The notes beneath the pieces were generated by a model. The model saw nothing but the letters and a program-made list of their open reading frames with translations, did no database searches and was not told where the DNA came from. DNA of 42,456 nucleotides from Glycomyces luteolus (GTDB taxonomy: Bacteria; Actinomycetota; Actinomycetes; Mycobacteriales; Micromonosporaceae), in NCBI RefSeq assembly GCF_027622875.1, contig NZ_JAPZVP010000002.1:49666-92121 (forward strand), written 5' to 3'. Shown in pieces: positions 25,665 through 33,011 of this stretch. The translations under genes were made by a program, and so were the position numbers. The number at the start of each line of letters is the position of its first letter. Positions within the stretch are counted from its first letter, which is position 1.

Positions 25665-25696
25665 ACGGGCCCCGAGGCGATCGCCTCGGGGCCCGT
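25665..25696. terminator. Bidirectional intrinsic terminator, 32-bp palindrome
   Basis: Perfect inverted repeat of 16 bp per arm (left arm ACGGGCCCCGAGGCGA) between the convergent FNT gene and the Roadblock gene, 15 bp and 11 bp from their stops. Confidence 0.85.
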
Positions 25697-25706
25697 TCCG
25701 GTTGTC

Positions 25707-26132
25707 TCAGACGACCTTGGGGATCGAGCCCGTGTTCGTCAGGGCCTCGTTGAGCAAGGGGCCCACCTGCATCGTGAACTGGCCGAGCTCGTAGCCGAGC
25801 TGCTCGCGGTCGCACTGGGAGACCGCGAGGAGGGTGAGGCAGATCTGGGGGCCGACGGGGGCGGCGAGAAGCACGCCCTCGGCCATCTCGACGATGACCT
25901 GCTGGGTCGGTCCGTGGTCCATGGACCGGCCCGCGCCCTCGCCCATCGAGAGGAGGCCGGATCCGATGCCCGCCAACTGGTCCGCGCGCTCTTTGGGGAG
26001 CCCGGCTGAGACCGCCAGGGGCAGGCCGTCGACGCTGACGAGGACCGCGTGGGAGAGGCCGGGGGTGCGGGCCACGAGCGAGCCGAGGAGCATGCTCAGG
26101 GATCGCTCGTAGACGCCGAGATTGGCGCTCAT
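25707..26132 (-). CDS. Roadblock/LC7 protein partnered with IS110-like protein
   Basis: 141-aa Roadblock/LC7 domain protein. Residues YERSLSMLLGSLVARTPGLSHAVLVSVDGLPLAVSAGL and the helix GIGSGLLSMGEGAGRSM align directly with the conservon Roadblock protein at 20297-20695. ATG 26132 overlaps the stop of the upstream gene (ATGA), so the two are translated together. There is no DUF742 or GTPase gene here, unlike a full conservon. Likely forms a homodimer and binds the C-terminal tail of its partner; that interaction is inferred from shared tail motifs and operon coupling. Confidence 0.9.
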   Translation of the reverse strand: MSANLGVYERSLSMLLGSLVARTPGLSHAVLVSVDGLPLAVSAGLPKERADQLAGIGSGLLSMGEGAGRSMDHGPTQQVIVEMAEGVLLAAPVGPQICLTLLAVSQCDREQLGYELGQFTMQVGPLLNEALTNTGSIPKVV

Positions 26133-27718
26133 CGGGTCGCCATCCTCTCCGTCCTGGCGCCCGCACCGGGGCGGCCGCCCCGGGCGCGGCCCCAGCCTTT
26201 GAAGTAACCGGCGGTGTTCTGCGCCAGGAGCTCGGGGTCGCGGTCGATCGGCTCGTCGAAGCGCGGGTGCTCGTCGGCGACGACCGCGCCGGGCACCAGG
26301 TTCGCCTGCGGCTTGCGTCGCGGCAGCCCGGTGGGCGTGGTCGGCTCCTCGGTCTCGGGGGCCTCGGTGACGTGACGGGCCATGCGCCAGCCGTCGTCGC
26401 CGGGGAGGTTCCACGACTCCGGTTCGGGCTCTTCGCTTTCGGGTCGCTTGAACCAGGCGCTGCGGGCCTGGCCGAGGATGAGCAGGCCGTCGTCGTCGTT
26501 CATGAGGCTCGCGACGTCGACGATGCTGACGTCGTCCCTGGGCTGCCACGGGTGGCGGCGCGACTCCGGCTCCGGCTGGCGCATGCTCTCGGACTGGAAC
26601 GCGTCGGCCAGCGCCGGGCGCAGGTTCGGCGAAGTCCGCTCGGACGGCAGCGGGAGATCCGATTGCGGCAGTTCGGCGGGCTGGGCCCGGCGGCGCCTGC
26701 GGATCGAGCGGGTGTGGCTCTCGCCGTCGACTGGCGGCATCTGCGATTCGGGGATCACCTGCGTCGCTTCGAGGTCCACGACCGAGTGCAGCTGCGAGGC
26801 CGGGTCGAGCGCGCGGAGGCTCTGTCGGTCGGGGAGGTCGCCGGGGAGGCGGACGGTGGTGTGGGTGCCGTGGCCGTGGCGGCCGGACCCGCGGTCCTCG
26901 TCGTCGTCGTACGCGGCCGGCGGGGGCGGGGCGGTGTCGAGGCGCGGGCGCTTGGCCTGCAGCAGCCCGATGAGGCCTTCGAGCGAGCGGTCCCAGGCGG
27001 AGACGGCGTCGGCGGTGGCGGAGACGGACGGGGCGACTGACGGGTCGTCCCCGCCGCCGATCTCGCGGATCGCCTCGGTCAGGGCCCCGGCCATCGCCGC
27101 GACCTGGCCCGGGTCGGCGACCGTGGCGAGGTCCGCGGCGAGCTCTTCGGTCGAGATCGACTGGAGCGCACCGGGCTGGGGGAGCCGGGTGAGGATTGCG
27201 ACGGCGTTCGCCTCGCTCGGGTCGTCCCAGGCGGCCAGCGCGGCGGGGAAGACCGCGCGCAGCAGGCATGTGAGCGCCTCTGCCGCGTCGTGACGCGCTC
27301 TGGCGGCCGAGGCCACGGTGTCGAGGATCGGGCGCAGAGCGTGGATCTCAGGGCGCGCGGCGAACGGCTGGCCGCTGACCTCGCCGGTGGCGAGGCCGCG
27401 GGCCATGGCGATGGCGTCGTCGAGGGCGTCCTTGGAGCGGGAGGCCGGACTGGCGGCGCGGATGACGAGCTGTCCGGCGGCTGCGGCGAACTCGGCCAGC
27501 TGGACTATCTCCTCGGAGACGGCCACCGAGACGGATTGCCCGGGCGCCGATCGCGCGAGGAGGCTGTTGAGGCGGACCCAGCCGCGGGGGTCGTCGCCGA
27601 AGGTGTCGGTGGCGATGAGGCCGCCTCCCGCCGCGACGAGCGCGACGGCGCAGGCGGTGTCGCCTTGTCCGGCTCCTGCTACCTGCTGGTCGATGGTGAT
27701 GCCGCAGAACACTTGCAC
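26129..27718 (-). CDS. IS110-transposase-like (DEDD) protein with conservon-kinase-like tail
   Basis: 529-aa protein not matching a named family in full. Residues 1-185 follow the IS110 DEDD (RNase H-like) layout: a strand with GITID and later ACAVALVAAGGGLIATDTF, a strand with VAVSEE (E69/E70), an SKDALDDA motif (D97, D100) corresponding to the IS110 KTDxxDA, a long helix ending LLRAVFPAALAAW, and ILTRLPQPGAL like the IS110 RYPTP segment. The second IS110 domain with the catalytic serine is absent. A disordered linker follows, then motifs shared with the conservon kinase: SAWFK (420-424), DDGW (441-444), GLPRRKP (464-470), LVPGAV (474-479). GTG 27718 has GAGGAG 8 nt upstream; GTG 27745 is the alternative. 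Overlaps the Roadblock gene by ATGA. No IS ends or target duplications are visible. Probably a domesticated signalling protein. Confidence 0.72.
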   Translation of the reverse strand: MQVFCGITIDQQVAGAGQGDTACAVALVAAGGGLIATDTFGDDPRGWVRLNSLLARSAPGQSVSVAVSEEIVQLAEFAAAAGQLVIRAASPASRSKDALDDAIAMARGLATGEVSGQPFAARPEIHALRPILDTVASAARARHDAAEALTCLLRAVFPAALAAWDDPSEANAVAILTRLPQPGALQSISTEELAADLATVADPGQVAAMAGALTEAIREIGGGDDPSVAPSVSATADAVSAWDRSLEGLIGLLQAKRPRLDTAPPPPAAYDDDEDRGSGRHGHGTHTTVRLPGDLPDRQSLRALDPASQLHSVVDLEATQVIPESQMPPVDGESHTRSIRRRRRAQPAELPQSDLPLPSERTSPNLRPALADAFQSESMRQPEPESRRHPWQPRDDVSIVDVASLMNDDDGLLILGQARSAWFKRPESEEPEPESWNLPGDDGWRMARHVTEAPETEEPTTPTGLPRRKPQANLVPGAVVADEHPRFDEPIDRDPELLAQNTAGYFKGWGRARGGRPGAGARTERMATR

Positions 27719-27882
27719 CCGCGGGGCTCCTCTCGTAGGGCGCACCCGGACGGGCGCCGGCCCCTGTCGGCGGGGCAGCAGCCCAGCCTGTATTTACCAG
27801 TCCGTTATCAGTTTTCCGCAGAATACTCGGTTCTGCAAGCGGACGGACAGTGCGGGTTCACGAAGGGATGGAAGGTCATACT

Positions 27883-27907
27883 ACGCAATTGCGTCAATTC
27901 CTTGACG
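27883..27907. promoter_or_regulatory. Two overlapping palindromes (operator candidate)
   Basis: ACGCAATTGCGT (27883-27894) is a perfect 12-bp palindrome. It overlaps CGTCAA (27892-27897) TTCC TTGACG (27902-27907), a 6-bp inverted repeat. Located 165 bp upstream of the IS110-like start. Confidence 0.45.
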
Positions 27908-27990
27908 GTGCCCACCAGGGGATTCCCTTGTGGAATAACGCTGGAGTGCGCGGCGGCGCCGCCGCGCGGAGCCGCGGCGGCGCGAGTAAT

Positions 27991-28011
27991 CGGACTCGGA
28001 GTATGAGTCCG
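27991..28011 (-). terminator. Hairpin after acidic-protein gene
   Basis: Stem CGGACTC/GAGTCCG (7 bp) with a 7-nt loop, 34-54 nt past the minus-strand stop at 28045. The GC-only palindrome at 27948-27967 lies further on and could add to termination. Confidence 0.5.
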
Positions 28012-28044
28012 CATGGGCTGTTCGGCCGATAGGGGAGCGGCGCT

Positions 28045-28863
28045 CTAACCGCGCCATTCCACGTGGTCGTTGATCTTGGCGATGACGCCGCGCCAGGCGA
28101 TGGCCGCCTGCTGCGAGTCGCTCCTCTTCAAGCGGCGCTTGGCGAGTTTGCCGCGCAGGCCGCCGTCGACGACGACCCGGAAGGCCTCGTCGAGGTCGTC
28201 GAGCGGCGAGCCGGGGGCGAGCGAGCCCACGATCGAGTCGTTCTTGAGCGCGTATCCGAGGTCGCGGCCGACTTCGGCGGCCTTGATGAGCAGCTCGGGC
28301 TCCCAGGCGTCCTGGCCGCCGCGGAGGTTGGCGACCACCAGGTCCAGTTCGTAGGTGTCGTCTTCGTCACACGCGATGTCGTCGACGCTGAGGCGCTCCT
28401 GCAACTCGGCGTACTCCTCGAGCGCGGCGAGGTCGTGGTCGTCGTTGTCCTTGACGTACGCGACGAGCGCTTCGGCCTCGCGGAAGACCAGCAGCTTCCC
28501 CTTGCGGGTCAGGAAGGCCGGGACCTCTTCGGGCTCGGCGTCGAGGGCGTCCTCGTCGTCGTCGGCCGCGGGCTCCTCGTCGGCGAAGTCGGCCGCGTCG
28601 GGCTCAGGGGCGTCTTCGTCCTCGGGAGCGGCCTCGGCTTCCTCGGCGTGCTTGCCGCGCGGCGCTTCCGCTTCGGCTTCCTCGTCCTCGGCGGGCTCGG
28701 GCCCCTCGGCCTTCGCACCGGGGAGGGTGTCGGACATCCGGTACGCGCGCAGGGTGAAGCCGGAGTCCTTGCCCAGGTGGAGTTCCACCGGGTCGATACT
28801 CAACTCGTTCCAGAGCTTGTCGGTTTCGGCGCTGCGCACCGGCCCGTCCGTTTCGGCCGCCAT
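28045..28863 (-). CDS. Conserved acidic actinobacterial protein of unknown function
   Basis: 272-aa soluble protein. The N-terminus LWNELSIDPVELHLGKDSGFTLRAYR looks conserved, followed by a strongly acidic, probably disordered stretch (about residues 55-125, long runs of Glu/Asp/Ala). A globular C-terminal half begins VPAFLTRKGKLLVF and ends with a basic helix (KLAKRRLKRSDSQQAAIAWRGVIAKINDHVEWRG). GGGAGGGA lies 7 nt before ATG 28863. The pattern resembles actinobacterial proteins that some databases label primosomal protein, but I see nothing that proves a replication role. Stands alone between two operons. Confidence 0.7.
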   Translation of the reverse strand: MAAETDGPVRSAETDKLWNELSIDPVELHLGKDSGFTLRAYRMSDTLPGAKAEGPEPAEDEEAEAEAPRGKHAEEAEAAPEDEDAPEPDAADFADEEPAADDDEDALDAEPEEVPAFLTRKGKLLVFREAEALVAYVKDNDDHDLAALEEYAELQERLSVDDIACDEDDTYELDLVVANLRGGQDAWEPELLIKAAEVGRDLGYALKNDSIVGSLAPGSPLDDLDEAFRVVVDGGLRGKLAKRRLKRSDSQQAAIAWRGVIAKINDHVEWRG

Positions 28864-28954
28864 GTCGCGTCCCTCCCGTAGTGATCTAGCTGGGGAACAG
28901 CGTACGACGACGCGACACGCCCGGTCGTACCCGGTAGGTCCGTTCAAATAGGAA

Positions 28955-28979
28955 GGCCCCGCTCATGACGAGCGGGGCC
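28955..28979 (-). terminator. Intrinsic terminator of deoC-ALDH operon
   Basis: Perfect 10-bp stem GGCCCCGCTC/GAGCGGGGCC with a 5-nt loop, 13 bp beyond the stop of the last minus-strand gene; the minus-strand tail reads TTCCTATTT. Confidence 0.85.
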
Positions 28980-28991
28980 CTTCGCACGGTG

Positions 28992-29867
28992 CTAGTAACC
29001 GCCTCCGGCGGCCGCGGCCATCCCGGCCGGGTGCCATACGGTCTTGTACTCGGTCCACTGCCGCAGCAGTCCGAGGGAATCGAGCTGCCTTCCGGGGCGG
29101 CGGACCACCTTCAGGGTCTCGGCTGCCGCGGCTTCCAGGCTCGCCGCCAGTTCGGCGTCGGCGACGCCGCTCAGGTCGATCCCGTTGACGTCGGCGTGCG
29201 CGGCCAGGTGCGGCGCGATCTCGGCGGCCCTGCCGCTGAGCACGTTCACCACCCCGCCGGGCAGGTCCGAGGTGGCGAGCACTTCACCGAAGCTCAACGC
29301 GGGCAGGGGCTTCGTCTCGCTGGCGAGCACCACCGCGGTATTGCCGGCGGCGATCGCGGGGGCGACGGCCTCGATGAGGCCCAGGAACGGGTCGTCCTGC
29401 GGAGCGATCACGCAGATGACGCCGAGCGGCTCGGGCGTCGTGTGGTTGAAGTACGGGCCCGCGACCGGGTTGGCCCCGCCGAGCACGGACGTGTACTTGT
29501 CGGTCCAGCCCGCGTAGTGCACGAGCCGGTCGATCGCGGACTCCACGGTCCCGAGGGCCGCATCCGGTTCCGCCCCAGTGGCTTCGGCGACCTCTTCGGC
29601 GAACTGCCCGGCGCGGCCTTCGAGCATCTCGGCGGCCCGGTACAGGATCTGGCCGCGCAGGTAAGCGGTCTGGCCCGCCCACGGCCGCTGCGCCTTGCGG
29701 GCGGCGGCCACGGCGTCGCGGCCGTCCTTGCGGCTGGCGAGCGCGGCGTTGGCCAGCTCGGTCCCGTCCGGGCTGCTCACGGGGTAGCTCCTTCCGGACT
29801 CCGAGCGGGGGAACTTCCCGCCCACGTACAGCTTGTAGGTCTTCTTGACCCGCAGTCGATCAGACAT
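28992..29867 (-). CDS. Half-length aldehyde dehydrogenase-like protein
   Basis: 291-aa protein covering only the N-terminal, coenzyme-binding part of the aldehyde dehydrogenase fold: KLYVGGKFPRSESGRSYPV at the start, the AYLRGQILYRAAEMLEGR helix and EPLGVICVIAPQDDPFLGLIEAVAPAIAAGN. The usual PWNFP Asn and KPA/SE Lys read differently (APQDDP, LASETKP). The chain stops before the catalytic Cys region, so it is probably not an active dehydrogenase on its own. ATG overlaps the stop of the full-length ALDH gene by 8 nt, so it is made with that partner and may form a mixed oligomer. The intact frame and tight coupling argue against a decaying pseudogene. Confidence 0.82.
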   Translation of the reverse strand: MSDRLRVKKTYKLYVGGKFPRSESGRSYPVSSPDGTELANAALASRKDGRDAVAAARKAQRPWAGQTAYLRGQILYRAAEMLEGRAGQFAEEVAEATGAEPDAALGTVESAIDRLVHYAGWTDKYTSVLGGANPVAGPYFNHTTPEPLGVICVIAPQDDPFLGLIEAVAPAIAAGNTAVVLASETKPLPALSFGEVLATSDLPGGVVNVLSGRAAEIAPHLAAHADVNGIDLSGVADAELAASLEAAAAETLKVVRRPGRQLDSLGLLRQWTEYKTVWHPAGMAAAAGGGY

Positions 29868-31284
29868 CGAGGTAGGCCTCCAGCCCCTGGCGGCCGCCTT
29901 CGCGGCCGTAACCGGACTCCTTCAGGCCGCCGAACGGGCTGGCGGCGTCGAACTGGTTGAACGTGTTGGCCCACACCACGCCCGCGCGCAGCCGCTCGGC
30001 CGCCCACAGGATCTTGGAGCCCTTCTCCGTCCACACCCCGGCCGAGAGGCCGTACGGGGTGTTGTTGGCCTTGGCGATCGCCTCGTCCGGGGTGCGGAAC
30101 GTGAGCACGCTGAGCACCGGGCCGAAGATCTCCTCCTTGGCGATCCGCATGGACTGCTGCACGCCGGTGAACACGGTGGGGCGGAACCAGAACCCGCGGT
30201 CGGGGAGGTCGCAGTCGGGCTGCCAGACCTCGGCGCCCTCGCCTCTGCCGGTGTCGGTGAGCGCGGTGATCCGCTCGAGCTGCTCAGCGGAGTTGATCGC
30301 GCCGATGTCGGTGTTCTTGTCGAGCGGGTCGCCCACGCGCAGGGTCTCGACGCGGGCCTTCAACCGCGCCAGCACCTCGTCCGCCACCGACTCCTGCACG
30401 AGGAGGCGCGAACCGGCGCAGCACACGTGCCCCTGGTTGAAGAAGATGCCGTTGACGATGCCTTCGACGGCCTGGTCGATCGGCGCGTCGTCGAAGACGA
30501 TGTTCGCGGCCTTGCCGCCCAGTTCCAGAGTGAGCTTCTTCTTCGAGCCCGCGATGGACTTCGCGATCGCCCGGCCCACCGCGGTGGACCCGGTGAACGC
30601 GACCTTGTCCACGGCGCTGGCCACGAGCGCCGCGCCCGTCCCGCCCGCACCCGGGAGGATGTTGACGACGCCGGGCGGCAGGTCGGCCTCCTGGCACAGC
30701 TCGGCGAACATGAGCGCGGTCAGCGGCGTGGTCTCGGCGGGCTTGAGCACCGCCGTGTTCCCGCACGCGAGCGCCGGGGCGATCTTCCAGGCGAGCATGA
30801 GCAGCGGGAAGTTCCAGGGGATGACCTGGCCGATGACGCCGAGCGGCCTCGGGTCGGCGCCGAGGCCCGCGTAGGCGAGTTTGTCGGCCCAGCCCGCGTG
30901 GTAGAAGAAGTGCTGCGCCGCGGTGGGCACGTCGAAGTCGCGGGTCTCCTTGATGGGCTTGCCGTTGTCGAGGGACTCGGCGACGGCGAACTCGCGGGCC
31001 TTCTCCTGCAGCAGCCGGGCGATCCGGAACAGGTACTTGCCCCGCTCCGCGCCGCTCATGGGGCCCCACACGGTCTCCTGCGCGCGGCGGGCGGCGGCGA
31101 CGGCGGCCTGGACGTCGGCCTCGCCGGCCTCGGCCACGGTGAACAGGACCTCCTCAGTGGAGGGGTTCACGGATTTGAAGTCGGCGCCGTCGGCGGCGTC
31201 GGTGAACTCCCCGTCGACGAACAGCCCGTAGTGCTCTTTGATCTGGGGCCGCACCGACTCGGGTGCGGGCGCGTACTCGAACAT
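29860..31284 (-). CDS. Aldehyde dehydrogenase
   Basis: NAD(P)-dependent aldehyde dehydrogenase of 474 aa. The family motifs are complete: PWNFP with the oxyanion Asn (158), KPAETTP Lys (181), GSTAVG nucleotide loop, LELGGK general-base Glu (254) and GHVCCAGSR catalytic Cys (288). ATG 31284 lies 3 nt after the deoC stop. In this operon the natural substrate would be acetaldehyde released by DeoC, giving acetate or another oxidised product (inference from context). Its gene overlaps the half-length ALDH gene by 8 nt. Confidence 0.92.
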   Translation of the reverse strand: MFEYAPAPESVRPQIKEHYGLFVDGEFTDAADGADFKSVNPSTEEVLFTVAEAGEADVQAAVAAARRAQETVWGPMSGAERGKYLFRIARLLQEKAREFAVAESLDNGKPIKETRDFDVPTAAQHFFYHAGWADKLAYAGLGADPRPLGVIGQVIPWNFPLLMLAWKIAPALACGNTAVLKPAETTPLTALMFAELCQEADLPPGVVNILPGAGGTGAALVASAVDKVAFTGSTAVGRAIAKSIAGSKKKLTLELGGKAANIVFDDAPIDQAVEGIVNGIFFNQGHVCCAGSRLLVQESVADEVLARLKARVETLRVGDPLDKNTDIGAINSAEQLERITALTDTGRGEGAEVWQPDCDLPDRGFWFRPTVFTGVQQSMRIAKEEIFGPVLSVLTFRTPDEAIAKANNTPYGLSAGVWTEKGSKILWAAERLRAGVVWANTFNQFDAASPFGGLKESGYGREGGRQGLEAYLDV

Positions 31285-31287
31285 CGC

Positions 31288-32202
31288 TTAGTCCACCGTC
31301 ACGTAGTCGGGGCCGGAGTAGTGGCCGGTCTTGAGCTTCTGGCGCTGCATGAGCAGGTCGTTGAGGAGGCTCGAGGCGCCGAAGCGGAACCACTCGCTGG
31401 AGAGCCAGTCGTCGCCGAGGACCTCGTTGACGCACACCAGGTATTTGATGGCGTCCTTGGTGCCCCGGATGCCGCCCGCGGGCTTGACGCCGACCTGGAC
31501 GCCCGTGAGCGCCCGGTAGTCGCGCACGGCCTGCAGCATCAGCAGCGTCACCGGGAGGGTGGCGTTCACGCCCACCTTGCCGGTGGAGGTCTTGATGAAG
31601 TCGGCCCCGGCGTACATGGCGAGCCAGGAGGCGCGGCGCACGTCGTCGTAGGTGACGAGCTCGCCGGTCTCGAGGATGACCTTGAGGCGGGCGTCGCCGC
31701 TGGCGGCTTTGACGGCCTTGATCTCGTGGAAGACCCGTTCGAGGTCACCGGCGAGGAACGCGCCGCGGCTGATGACCATGTCGATCTCGTCGGCTCCGGC
31801 GCGCACCGCCGCTTCGGTGTCGGCGAGCCGCACGTCGAGGGGCACCTGCCCGGCGGGGAACCCGGTGGCCACGGAGGCGACCTTCACCGCGGAGCCTTTG
31901 AGGGCCTCGGCGGCGACGGACACCATCGAGGGGTAGACGCAGACGGCCGCGGTCGAGGGCGCGTCGCCGTCGGGACGGAGCGCCTTGGCGGCGAGCGACC
32001 GGACCTTCCCGGGCGTATCGGCGCCTTCCAGCGTGGTGAGGTCGATCATGCTGATGGCGAGATCGATGGCTTTCGCCTTCGACTCGGCCTTGACCGAGCG
32101 GGTGGCGAGCCCCGCCGCGCGCGCTTCGAGGCCTACCGCGTCGACGCCGGGGAGGGCGCGGACGAGGGAGGCGGCCTCGGCGCCGCTCAAAATTGATCCC
32201 AT
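31288..32202 (-). CDS. deoC: Deoxyribose-phosphate aldolase
   Basis: Class I aldolase of 304 aa splitting 2-deoxyribose-5-phosphate into glyceraldehyde-3-phosphate and acetaldehyde. Visible features: IDLTTLEG near residue 53, KVILETGEL, the Schiff-base lysine in DFIKTSTGK (K204) and the second active-site lysine in VGVKPAGGI (K240). It is longer than bacterial ~220-aa DeoC and closer in size to the long subfamily. The start ATG 32202 has no ribosome site, but TATCAT ends 6 nt upstream, indicating a leaderless mRNA. First gene of a three-gene operon, divergent from upp. Confidence 0.94.
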   Translation of the reverse strand: MGSILSGAEAASLVRALPGVDAVGLEARAAGLATRSVKAESKAKAIDLAISMIDLTTLEGADTPGKVRSLAAKALRPDGDAPSTAAVCVYPSMVSVAAEALKGSAVKVASVATGFPAGQVPLDVRLADTEAAVRAGADEIDMVISRGAFLAGDLERVFHEIKAVKAASGDARLKVILETGELVTYDDVRRASWLAMYAGADFIKTSTGKVGVNATLPVTLLMLQAVRDYRALTGVQVGVKPAGGIRGTKDAIKYLVCVNEVLGDDWLSSEWFRFGASSLLNDLLMQRQKLKTGHYSGPDYVTVD

Positions 32203-32208
32203 GACTGG

Positions 32209-32214
32209 ATGATA
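32209..32214 (-). promoter_or_regulatory. -10 box (TATCAT) of deoC, leaderless
   Basis: On the minus strand TATCAT is followed by CCAGTC and ATG. Matches TANNNT and places the transcript start at the ATG. No good -35 seen. Confidence 0.5.
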
Positions 32215-32313
32215 TCCGTATCCTGGCTGTACGCACGCGCGGCTCGCAAGCTTCGCCGCGTGTTCGGCTCAGACTGTGGTGACCAGCTCACATTAGCGCG
32301 GCGAACTGGGCGT

Positions 32314-32319
32314 TAAGGT
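32314..32319 (+). promoter_or_regulatory. -10 box (TAAGGT) of upp, probably leaderless
   Basis: TAAGGT is followed by 8 nt and the GTG start of upp. No Shine-Dalgarno at usable spacing. Shares the 125-bp divergent region with the deoC promoter. Confidence 0.45.
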
Positions 32320-32327
32320 TGGGAACC

Positions 32328-32960
32328 GTGGATGTCAAGATCGTCGAACACCCGCTCGCCGCAGAACGGCTTACCGCCATGCGGGACGAGCGCTCGGACT
32401 CGCCAAGGTTCCGGGCTGCCCTGCACGAGCTCACAACAATGCTCGTCTACGAGGCCACGCGCGACGTGGCCGTGACCGAATACGAGATCAGGACCCCCGT
32501 GGCGCCAGCCAAGGGGTTCCGGCTCGGGAACCCTCCGCTGCTCGTCCCGGTGCTGCGCGCCGGGCTCGGCATGGCCGACGCGGCGCAGGCGATGATCCCC
32601 GACGCCTCGATGGGCTTTGTGGGCCTGGCCCGCGACGAGGAGACCCATGAGCCGTACGCCTACATGGAGTCCCTGCCCGACGACCTGGCCGGCCGCCATG
32701 TCATCGTCCTGGACCCGATGGTCGCCACCGGCGGTTCGCTGCTGCGCTGCTGCGAGATGATCGCCTCGCGCGGCTGCACCGACATCGACCTGATCTCGGT
32801 CCTGTGCGCGCCCGCCGGGCTCGCGAAGCTCGACGCCTCGGGCATCGCCATGAAGATGACGACCGCCGCGGTCGACCCCGAGCTCAACGGCAAGGCCTAC
32901 ATCGTCCCCGGCCTGGGCGACGCGGGCGACCGCCAGTTCGGCGCCTACCGCCGCTTCTAG
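32328..32960 (+). CDS. upp: Uracil phosphoribosyltransferase
   Basis: 210-aa enzyme forming UMP from uracil and PRPP. The PRPP-binding loop is VIVLDPMVATGGS, and the C-terminal uracil-binding motif is YIVPGLGDAGDRQFG. The LVPVLRAGLGM segment is also typical. GTG 32328 is chosen because the family N-terminus (VKIVEHPLAAERLTAMRD) begins directly after it and a TAAGGT box sits just upstream; TTG 32319 is in frame. Monocistronic and closed by a 20-bp stem terminator. Fits the pyrimidine/deoxyribose salvage context. Confidence 0.96.
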   Translation: MDVKIVEHPLAAERLTAMRDERSDSPRFRAALHELTTMLVYEATRDVAVTEYEIRTPVAPAKGFRLGNPPLLVPVLRAGLGMADAAQAMIPDASMGFVGLARDEETHEPYAYMESLPDDLAGRHVIVLDPMVATGGSLLRCCEMIASRGCTDIDLISVLCAPAGLAKLDASGIAMKMTTAAVDPELNGKAYIVPGLGDAGDRQFGAYRRF

Positions 32961-32962
32961 CA

Positions 32963-33005
32963 ACGCGACAGGGGCCCGGCTGGAACAGCCGGGCCCCTGT
33001 CGCGT
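32963..33005. terminator. Bidirectional terminator, 20-bp stem
   Basis: Perfect 20-bp stem (arm starts ACGCGACAGGGG) with a GAA loop between the convergent upp gene and the phosphosugar mutase gene, 2 bp and 6 bp from their stops. Confidence 0.9.
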
Positions 33006-33011
33006 GCGCGT

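Larger units (their letters stand above)
27719..28044. other. Control region upstream of IS110-like/Roadblock operon
   Basis: 326 bp with no gene. From left to right: an AT-richer segment around 27785-27835 suitable for a promoter toward the IS110-like gene (minus-strand TGGTAAATA), overlapping palindromes at 27883-27907, a GC palindrome at 27948-27967 and a hairpin at 27991-28011 that probably ends the upstream minus-strand gene. Confidence 0.45.

Noticed and set aside
26129..27718. Active IS110 insertion sequence
   Set aside because: The second transposase domain with the catalytic serine is missing, no ends or duplications are visible, and the gene is coupled to a Roadblock gene.
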